Origin: Chara braunii
Taxonomy: Eukaryota > Streptophyta > Charophyceae > Charales > Characeae
NCBI GenBank assembly: GCA_003427395.1
Contig: BFEA01001130.1
Coordinates: forward strand, 135,414 to 163,823
Length of the DNA: 28,410 bases
Direction: 5' to 3'
Below the pieces are notes generated by a model that saw nothing but the letters and a program-made list of their open reading frames with translations, did not search any database and was not told the origin of the DNA. Below are positions 19,783 through 28,410 of this stretch, one piece after another; position 1 is the first letter of the stretch, and every line of letters starts with the position of its first letter. Both the position numbers and the translations under genes were made by a program.

Positions 19783-22700
19783 CGAGCACATCAGTCCCGC
19801 AAAGGATCCTCCAGGCCTCATCACTCAAAATTTTGCAAGACTTTGTCGTAGAGCGTTTTGCTGCAGCGGTCGAGTGCGTCAGCCATACCTCTCACGAACC
19901 CCTACGACAAGATAAGGCCACACAAGATACAACTTACTTCCACCAGCGGGAGCTGTCACCATCCCTTGGGTGGGCGTATCCCTCTCGAGCTACCGAACCG
20001 CATGCGAAGTTTTTTCGTATACAATCGTAGAGGTCGCCCGATTGAGGGCGTTTCTCGTTCGCTGTAAACATAGGGGGTACGTGCGGTTATTGCCTGAATC
20101 GGACTCGTGCACGAATCGTCGCCCAATACTCTAGTCTCTCAAGCACTGCCCTACGCTAGTCGACTAGGACGGTAATTTTAACCACGTGATACATCTCACG
20201 AAAATGAACTCAAACTCTCATACGTAAATCACGCCTAACTTTTTTTTTCATGCTTCACCTATAACTTTTACTAAGAGGATCATACGAGTATCACACGCGA
20301 GGATCTGAATAAGTATCATGGCGACACAAGTATATCGACTAGCGATGCATAAATGCGCAAGCAGTCACAATGATGACGTACTACGTAGTACCAATAATCA
20401 CGTGACCCTCAACGGTCACGAGGGTCACGTTCGACACTCAAGTATCGACTGACATGCGTCTTGAGGGGTTAATCTCTCGACGCTACACAACCGCCAAGGC
20501 GGTTGAGTAGCACACCCCCTTCTGCACCCTGAAGAAAGCGGGTGTTAGATAGGTTCTAGCCTGTAGTGACAGTCAACGCTTATGGCCTTGGAGGTGAACT
20601 CCATCAGCCAGGGCCTGAAAATAAGTCACAGAGTCTGACTTTGACGGTTGTCATGGACTTCAACGTCCAATTGTAATAATTTTAAGAAGCAAAAGATAAA
20701 AGAGGATCTCCCTTTTCTCTCAATGCAAGACTTATTTGACATATGAAACATGATATGAAAGTTATGAGATATGAGACGATAACTCTCATAATTTTGGTGT
20801 GGCTTCCTATATATATATATATATATGATCATAGACAAAACCAAGTCTGGATTTCAACTCACAGAATATATTTGCACTCACATCAAAGATCCACATCGGC
20901 AGAACAAACACTACACGGGGTCAACTTTTACCATCCTCTACGCTCACACCTCTTTGCATTATCCACATAACCCCCAACCTTTGTCCAACCTTCCCAAAAG
21001 AAAACAATCAATACCTTTTCAATGGTCATTTAGTAAAAGTCCGAGTAAAACCCAAAAGAAATATTTCAATCCACAAGGGCTAAGGCTTTAACTTGAGCAG
21101 TGAAAATGAATTAGAGTTGAGTCGAAAACCGACCTGTTATCAAATTGATAACAAAATATCAATCCTTTGTAGGATCATTCCAAAAAAAATAAGCCTTTAA
21201 TTGAGTATATAGACATGCATTATGGTACAAGCTAAAAGAGGCCAAATACTGTTTAAGACAAACGAATGGTAAACTCCACAATAATTTTTTCCTAGCAGAA
21301 AATAATATAACTCTCAAAATTTCACAAAATTTCAGCAACGATTTCTGTAGGAAAAATGTCTTTTCAAAATTTCTTTGAATTCAAAATGACTAGCTCTTTT
21401 TAGATTTATAAAAATTTTGGCAGCTTTTCCCATAGGAAAATGAGAAACTAAATTTATACAAAGCTAAAAAAAAAAAAATACAATTACACTTGAAACTAAC
21501 TTTTTGATACTTACCTGACAGTCAGAACTAGTGATAGTCTACACGATCCTTCTTTGAAAATGGCATCGTGAGCTAGCGTTTGTCCTAACTCATTGTAAGG
21601 TCATCCCTATCTTATCTGAAACTTCCCTTCTCACCATCCATTTTAGTCTATCTATGACTCCAAAACTCGGTGAGCATCTAGGAAACTAAAAATTTCAAGA
21701 GATGCCCAAAACAAGTGCCCACAATCAAACATGCATAAACAACATATCTCTCATCCCACATTAGCTTTATCCAAGCAGTTCGTTAATCGCTTTATTCATT
21801 TTACGCTTTGTAAAACCCCCCTTTCCTACGACATAAGGTCAGGTCGCCCCAACATAGGGGTACGCCTGAAGTGCCTAAGCAGTGAACTGGGTACGCACAA
21901 CTAAACTGCACCAACATAGGGTTATGCACAACTTACATGATTGAAAACGTATGTCCAAACTACCCCAACTTAGGGGTATTCCTGACCCAATATAAACTAT
22001 GAACGTAAAACATATGACCAAACCGCCCAAACTTAGGGGTACGCCCGACTTTTGACTAATCGACAACATAAGGCATAAGACTCGACTGCCACAACTTAGG
22101 GGTATGCCTAGTTAACCTTAAACGAAAATTACGTATGGCTTAGGATTAAACTGCCCCAACTTAGGGGTATGCTTAACCTACCTAAACAAATACAAACGAC
22201 GAATGATCACACTGCCCTAACATAAGGGTACGTCCAACCTGCATAACACCCATGATAAAGGGTATATCACTAGGTCGCCCCAATTTAGGGGTACGCCTAG
22301 TTAGCGTAAACAATTTCAGATACATAAGACAATGTGGTTAGACCGCCCCAACTTAGGGGTATGCCTGATCTGCCTAACAAGTTACAAACGACGTATGACT
22401 AAGTTGCCCCAACTTAGGGGTACGCTTAACTTCCGTAACAACAGTTCAAACAACCATAAATACCTTGCACAAACTTTACAACTTTTTTCGTCTTAGGAAG
22501 ATGACCAGACCTACCCAGCATAGGGAGAAATCCAATCGTGCCTTAGTTGTGTTTTTAAAATAAAGAATTTTTATATTAATTCTCTTCCTTTTTATGTTAT
22601 TATGGGCATAGGACTTGACCGCCTCAACTTAGGGGTATGTCCAATATGTTCGCGTTACCTTCACATTACATTCTTTATTTGATTTTCATTCTCTTTTTGT

Positions 22701-24461
22701 TCTACCCGACGTATTAATTGAACCTCTCAACTAAGGGTGTCAGTTTGTCAGATGCATATAATATATATATCAGTTTTTACACTTTCGATTACCATTTCAA
22801 TCCATAGTTTATGGCTAGACCACCCCAACGCCTAGTCTCATGTCGTTGTCCCACTCAGAAGAAAACACACACAAAATTGGGTCTACGCAACTTATAATAT
22901 CTCCAACCCTGCTTCAACAACCTAGAAAAAACGTATGGAATTCGAACCTTATAACTTAGGGCGTCCATCCTCTTGTTTAACCCCCCCCCCCCAAAAAAAA
23001 GTGGCTAAACTGTCCAACTTAGGATAGACCCAGTCCTCAAAGGTCATATATTCAGCCCCAAAAACAAAAATAAAATATAACACTGAACCATTTAGCAACA
23101 CGCCACAGTGCCGCACAACAAATATCCAACAATGTTAAGCGCAAAAACCCAGCAAAACGCAGCGATCAGGCATCAACAAACATGACACGTATACAACAAA
23201 AGACACAACAAGCGTCCCTCTCAACAACAATACGCAGCAATATGCAGCAATGCTAAGTGAAGTTAAATAGTACGACACAGTGTGTGGAACACAAAATGCA
23301 ACAACCCCTTCGATACCCAGCAATACGCACAGTAGTGATACACAGTGCAAAATGTAGTGAAAACTCAATGTGAAACACATCAGCGAACCACGACTACAGG
23401 TACCGTTGGGCAGTGTAGCAACACTATCCTGCATAGTACAACGCAACAACATAGTGTGTTCAACTTGCCAACTAGATTTCACTGCGAACGACATTCGCTC
23501 CTCCTACGCCCTGAGAGTGCGAGATCATCACACTCCTAATAGCGGCGTATACTAAGGACCACCGACCTTACAACCAAATGACGAAAGTTTCCTAGTCGCA
23601 AACCACTTTGAAGCTAGAGGGTCAAATGTTGTCCATAACGCAGAAATGCACTAATACCATGTAGACGGGGAACCAGAACGATGAACTCCAATGCCAGTGA
23701 AGGCCCACCACCACCATAACTTTAGACAAGATTCTTCTCCTCCTTGGCTCATTGCCCTGACTTCGATCCCACAACTAACCCAACTTAACAAAAGTGACAA
23801 GGTAACTCATTACCGCCAACAGTACTACACCAACTAGAACATATGCAGTCATCAACCATGCAGACTAACGCTGTAACAAGGTACGTGTTGCGTTCTTCCT
23901 CCTACTTGATCCTCTATTCTTCACCGTCCAAGGCACCTGGTCCTAGTCCCAACAGGGTTCATGTACCTTCCCAACAGCGCAACCAAGTGCATTTTCAGGA
24001 TCAATTATCAATTTGGGCTGGATACGAAGGTATTGTCACATGCAAGATTGCCACACTAGTAGTTCAATCATATAAATAATGACGGACTCCAGATCAATAA
24101 TGACTAGTGTCAGGATCTCGATATGGAGCAACACCGGGGCTTCGAGAAAAATAACTACGTCGAATAGCACGCTGATCAACCAAATAAAGACAAACAACAC
24201 AGCCACTAGCACAATGGTTATTATGGTCACGACAATAAATAAGAACGAGTTATGCTCAGATAAAAAGCGTGACAACAGAGACCACCAGATGCTAGCTCAC
24301 AGCGCTGGTTACAACCGGCGGGATGATGACAACCATCATGATGAGACAATTGAATGAGCACGACAATGTGTCACTCTGCTCCTCGCCAACTGTGCAAAAT
24401 GAGAATGAATCTTTCGCTAGAATCCGGATAGATTCACTATTGTTTTAATGTTATTTCCCCA
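19783..24461. repeat. Large dispersed element, copy R
   Basis: Partner of the 7203-13607 block, in direct orientation. It lacks the insertion and the 845-bp segment found in the other copy, so it shows the empty state of the insertion site (TCAAACATGCATAAAC at about 21726). It has the longer palindrome array (21847-22420). Homology starts near GTCGAGCACATCAGTCCC and ends near TTATTTCCCCA, giving approximate element ends. Upstream flanks of the two copies do not match. Confidence 0.85.
21847..22420 (+). repeat. CCCCAACTTAGGGG-type array, copy R, ten units
   Basis: Units begin at 21847, 21909, 21963, 22025, 22089, 22154, 22215, 22278, 22346 and 22407 (spacing 54-68, mostly 61-65), followed by degenerate units near 22510 and 22621. 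The core is usually GCCCCAACTTAGGGGTAYGCC. The first four match the first four units in the other copy; the six from 22089 to 22407 are missing there. Confidence 0.9.
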
Positions 24462-24987
24462 CAAGTGGTTATCGGGTACCTGAAATTTCATAAATGAAAA
24501 TTGTGAAGTGGAAAAAATTGAGTTGTTTTGTTTATCATGAAAATTATGCTTGGATCATGAATTCGGGAGGAGGTCACTAACGTTCATGGTGAAAAGATCT
24601 GGTCAAATATTTTATTCATATCTTAAAAAATATGTACACCCGCCTGAAAAGTTTCCTGCTTTTCGCCTACCTAAAAGTTTCACAACCACCCTCTTCTTAA
24701 AAACTTAATGCATTTTTCATGATTTCGGATCCTCTTAAAATTTTCATGTTTTTTCCTCCTCCCGATCTCCCCGATCATGCAAATCATGAACAAACTTGAA
24801 ATTATGAAAATCATGAATGATATGAAAATACTCTTCCCCTGACGCTTAAAGAGCATTATGAAAATCATGAACAAACCGGAAGTGATGTAAATCATGAATG
24901 ATTTTCTCCCATCTGAAAATCATGAATGAACATGAAGGTGAAGATCATGAATAGTATTAAAGCACCGCCCCCCCTCGTGTATAAAAA
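24462..24987. repeat. Degenerate ATCATGAA-rich repeat
   Basis: AAATCATGAA and close variants recur many times on both strands, apparently decayed versions of the fold-back units to the right. Confidence 0.6.
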
Positions 24988-25281
24988 GTATCATGAAAAT
25001 CATGAATGAACCTGAAGTGGTGAAAATCGTAAATGGTTTAAAAACACCCCCCCGACCACCGGGAGGGTGCTATCAGACCATTCCTTCGTCTTCACCACTT
25101 CAAGATCATTCATGATTTCCATTATACATAAAGAGCATCATGAAAATCATAAATGAACCTGAAGTTGTGAAAATCATGAATGGTATGAAAGCACCCCTTC
25201 TGGCCATTGGGGAGGTGCTTTCAGACCATTCATGATATTCACCACTTCAAGATCGTCCATGATTTTCATGATGCACAAAGA
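24988..25281. repeat. Two tandem 147-bp fold-back units
   Basis: Unit 1 has arms at about 24988-25053 and 25061-25127; unit 2 has arms at 25135-25197 and 25209-25274 with an 11-base loop. Arms in each unit are roughly 85 percent complementary by eye. A third left arm starts at 25282, so the period is 147 bp. Each arm contains AACCTGAAGTKGTGAAAATC and ends in AAAGCACC. Confidence 0.85.
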
Positions 25282-25344
25282 GCATCATGAAAATCATAAA
25301 CGAACCTGAAGTGGTGAAGATCATGAATGGTATGAAAGCACCTT

Positions 25345-26495
25345 AAAACCAAGTCCTATGACCACATGTTTTTTATACCCGAACATCCCGAATTATCCTG
25401 AAGTGATGAAAGACCTGAACACCCTGAAACCAAACTCTATGGCCACCTGTTTTTTATACATGAACATCTCGAATCATCCTGAAGTGATGAAGGATGTGAA
25501 CACCTTGAATCTAGACCCTATGCAGTGGCCACTTGTTTTTGATACCTGAATATTCCGAATAATCCTGAAGTGATGAAGGACCTGAACACACTGAAATCAG
25601 GCCCTATGACCACCTGTTTTTGACACCTGAGCATCCCGAATGATCCTGAAGTGATGAAGGACATGAACACCCTGAAACCAGACCCTATGACCACCTGTTT
25701 TTGATACCAAAGCATCCCGAATCATCCTGAAGTGATGAAGGGCCTGAACACCCTGAAACTACACCCTATGACCACCTATTTTTGACATACGAACATCTAG
25801 AATCGTCCTGAAGTGATGAAGGACTAGAACACCCTGAAACGAGGGCCTATGGCCACCTCTTCTTGATACCTAAGCATTCCGGACCTGAACACCATGAAAC
25901 CAGCCCCTATAGCCACCTGTTTTTGATACCTAAGCATCCTGAAGCATCCTGAAGTGATGAAGGACCTGAACACCCTAAAACCAGGTCCTATGACCAATTG
26001 TTTTTGATACATGAGCATCCTGAATCATCCTGAAGTGATGAAGGACCCGTGAAACGAGCCCCTATGGCCACCTGTTTTTGATACATGAGCATCACGAATT
26101 ATCCTGAAGTGATGAAGGACCTCAACATCTGAAACCAAGCCCTATGGTCATCTGTTTTTGATACATGAACATCCCGAATCATCCTAAAGTGATAAAGGAC
26201 CTGAATACCCTGAAACAAGGTCTTATGGCCACCTGTTTTTGATACCTTAGCATCACGAATCATCCTGAAGTGATGAAGGACATGAACAACCTGAAACCAG
26301 ACCCTGTGGCCACCTGTTTTCGATACTTGAACCTCCCGAATCGTCCTGAAGTGGTGAAGGACCCAAACACCCTGAAACCAAGCCCTACGGCCATCTGTTT
26401 TTGATACGTGAATATCCCGAATCATCCTGAAGTGATGAAGGACCTGAAAACCTTGAATCTGGAGCCTATGGCCACCCGTTTTTGATACCTGAGAA
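25345..26495. repeat. 81-bp minisatellite, about 13 units
   Basis: CCTGAAGTGATGAA recurs at 25397, 25478, 25564, 25645, 25726, 25807, 25948, 26029, 26103, 26183, 26264, 26345 and 26426. Most gaps are exactly 81 bp; one is 86 (a small duplication), one 141 (a partly deleted unit) and one about 74. Because 81 is divisible by three, both strands show 27-residue repeating open frames that break at the odd-sized units, so I do not call them coding. Confidence 0.93.
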
Positions 26496-26670
26496 AAACA
26501 CAGATTATGAAAAACCGGCGACCTTTCAAATAAGTCATGAAAATTGTAGGCAAGGGTGAGGAAAACCTAAGACAATGAAGAGGTAGTTGGAGTAAGTTAC
26601 ACACATAAAATATGAGTGATGAAAAAAATATACACATCGTTGACCTTCTCTCCACTTGGATGTCAATCGT

Positions 26671-26907
26671 CACTTTTGCTTTTGTCCATTTTGTTGTTAT
26701 AGTAATTTTTTCCTCTCGCATTGTCTGTTCTCACGTTCTATGGTAGTCCGACACTTGGCGGTCTGAGCACACCTGCTTGAAAGTGAGTTTTTCTCATTCT
26801 CCCCCTCTCCTTCACACAAATCTTTACGTAGGGGTGAAGCGCCACTTTTGTCCTTGCGTACCTTGTCGTTGTAGTCATCTTTTCCTCATGCATTGTCTGG
26901 TTTTCAC
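26671..26907 (+). repeat. Two-copy direct repeat, ~172-bp period
   Basis: 26671-26735 and 26843-26907 share CACTTTTG, a TTGTYGTTRTAGTMAT core and TTTTCCTC..GCATTGTCTG. Both are followed by related CTCATTCTCCCCCTCTC-type sequence. Function unknown. Confidence 0.65.
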
Positions 26908-27838
26908 TGCAGAAGCATTCCACCGCTATGTTGTTTATGTGTTCACACTTGGGAGTGAAATCTCACTCACTCCCCCTCTCTACCTTGTTTAAATTTTACT
27001 TGGGGGTAAAGTGCAACCTGAATTCTGGTCCACTTTGTGGAACTGAGTAGACACGGTGTACCTTTGGCAACTCACCTCCCCATGTGTTGTATCTGAATGA
27101 CACACTACCCCCCCCCCGTGCTTTGTTTGAACACCGTTTCACCCTCCCCCGTACTTTATTTGAGCGTGGTAATGGAAGAGAACCGGATGAGGGACTGTGA
27201 CTGTTGCTATAGTTTCCGTTGTTTGTAGTAAGGCTGCCGTTGTTGCAGCTGATGCTACTAAGGAACCGCCATCCAAATCTTGGACGAAAGACTGAGCCGA
27301 AATAACCAGCGGGCCGAGCCGGCCCGGGGTGCAAGAAACTAACTCCACCAAACAAAGGATATGGGGGCTGGAACTGAACAGACCCCATATCCTAGCAACA
27401 TACAGATGGCCTGCAAAACCGCCAGACCATCTGAGTCCATTTTCCTACGAAACAGAAAATGAACTTCCACGAATTATTCACTTAGAGTCTCGGGCGGTGC
27501 CTAAAACATGCAAGGAGGGGCAAGCGACGACAAAACCCGGTCAACTTTAGGGAGGTCTTCGGTACGGTACAGACAGAGGGTCTGTGAAGTCAAGTGGACA
27601 TCGGACATTGTTTGAGCCACGAAATGTAGATCTGTGTTTTTTGACTCTCCCTCCCCTAGCGAAATTGGCAAAACCGAAAAAATGCAAATCTGTTTTTTTT
27701 GCAGTCTGAGATTTTCTTCCATGTCTGGATTTTTCAAATTATGAATGCCTGCTACGAGTCTGTAATTGCGAACCTGAGTTTTTCTGATGGCTCAGACGTC
27801 AAGGTCGCGTAAGTAGGTAGGGGCTAGAAGCCTACGGT
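26908..27838. other. Mostly unique sequence; hairpin and one unconvincing ORF
   Basis: GGATATGGGG (27357-27366) and CCCCATATCC (27383-27392) form a perfect 10-bp hairpin. A minus-strand frame of 130 codons (27388-26996) is Ser/Gly/Arg/Asn-rich and begins at this hairpin. It resembles nothing I know, could be an exon, and I leave it uncalled. Confidence 0.45.
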
Positions 27839-28410
27839 CCACCATAGCCAAACACCTTCACACCTTCTTCTACCTCCATTTCCTTCACCCATCCACCATA
27901 GCCAAACACCTTGACACCCTCTTCCATCTTCACCTCCTTCACCTATCCGCCATAGCCAAACAGCTTCACTCCCACTTCCATCTCCACCCCTTCACCCATC
28001 CGCCATAGCCAAGCACCCTCACACGTTCTTCCACCTCCATCTCCTTCACCCGTCCACCATAGCCAAACACCTTCACACCTTCCACCTCCATCTCCTTCAC
28101 CCGTCCTCCATAGTCAAGCACCTCCGCTCCTTCTTCCACCTCCATCTCCTTCGCCCATCCTCCATAGCCAAGCACCTTCTTCCACCTCCATTTCCTTCAC
28201 CCATCCACCATAGCCAAACACCTTCACTCCTTCTTCCACCTGCATCTCCTTCACCCATCCACCATAGCCAAGCACCTTCACTCATTTTCGCACCTCCATC
28301 TTCTTCACCCATCCGCCATAGCCAAGCACCTTCTTCCACCTCCATCTCCTTCACCCATCCTCTGTAGCCAAGCACCTTCCACCTCCATCTTCTTCACCGA
28401 TCCACCATAA
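27839..28410. repeat. 54-bp minisatellite running off the right edge, about 10.5 units
   Basis: CCATAGCCAA-type landmarks fall near 27843, 27897, 27951, 28004, 28058, 28109, 28163, 28209, 28263, 28317, 28362 and 28406. The main spacing is 54 bp, with 51 and 44-46 variants. On the minus strand each 54-bp unit reads as 18 residues (GYGGWVKEMEVEEG and related), but the short units shift the frame, so a protein product is unlikely unless the assembly has miscounted bases. Confidence 0.93.

Noticed and set aside
21847-22420. CRISPR-like regular spacing of short partly palindromic repeats
   Set aside because: Repeats are imperfect, spacers are related to one another, there are no cas genes, and the context is eukaryotic. 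It is a diverged tandem repeat.
25358-26425. 27-residue repeating frames on both strands
   Set aside because: They arise because the 81-bp unit is divisible by three, and they break at each irregular unit.

Overview
The window looks like nuclear DNA of a photosynthetic, green-lineage eukaryote. It has one recognisable spliced gene, a nuclear-looking fragment of chloroplast psbC, U6 snRNA-derived sequences, long (CT)n/(GT)n microsatellites, minisatellites, and two diverged copies of a large repeat. A streptophyte with a large repetitive genome (for example a charophyte alga) would fit, but that is inference. There are single Ns at 4899, 9693 and 9772, and an untrimmed library adapter sits at 9902-9938, so this is a draft assembly.

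Left end, 1-5000: the only convincing host gene is on the minus strand. Three exons (4455-4391, 3353-3235, 2849-1069) join in frame into the first 655 residues of an RBM26/RBM27-type RNA-binding protein. It has an N-terminal PWI-like domain, an acidic/basic linker, a long Gly-rich region and a CX8CX5CX3H zinc finger. The gene continues past the left edge. A (GA)n tract lies in its intron 2 and another upstream of its start codon.

5600-7115: a 22-bp direct repeat encloses a short U6 snRNA-derived insert. About 260 bp further on is a decayed gag/ORF1-like retroelement gene with at least three frame breaks and a damaged zinc knuckle.

7200-13600 (copy L) and 19780-24460 (copy R): two diverged copies of a multi-kilobase element with no recognisable reverse transcriptase, integrase or transposase. 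Both contain an array of CCCCAACTTAGGGG-type imperfect palindromes every ~62 bp, four or five units in L and ten in R. Copy L is interrupted by a ~1.44-kb insertion (9179-10614) bounded by an 11-bp inverted repeat and a 6-bp duplication. The insertion holds a 115-bp direct repeat, a Nextera mate-pair junction adapter and a psbC pseudogene. The adapter means contiguity there should not be trusted.

14700-19780: a tRNA-like A/B-box head lies upstream of a diverged full-length U6 sequence on the same strand. It is followed by hairpins, a tandemly duplicated 155-bp unit, a 14-bp tandem repeat, and unassigned sequence with three protein-like plus-strand ORFs.

Right end, 24460-28410: repeat DNA. 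Tandem 147-bp fold-back units grade into a ~13-copy 81-bp minisatellite. A two-copy repeat follows, and finally a 54-bp minisatellite that runs off the window. No bacterial features, operons or CRISPR arrays are present.
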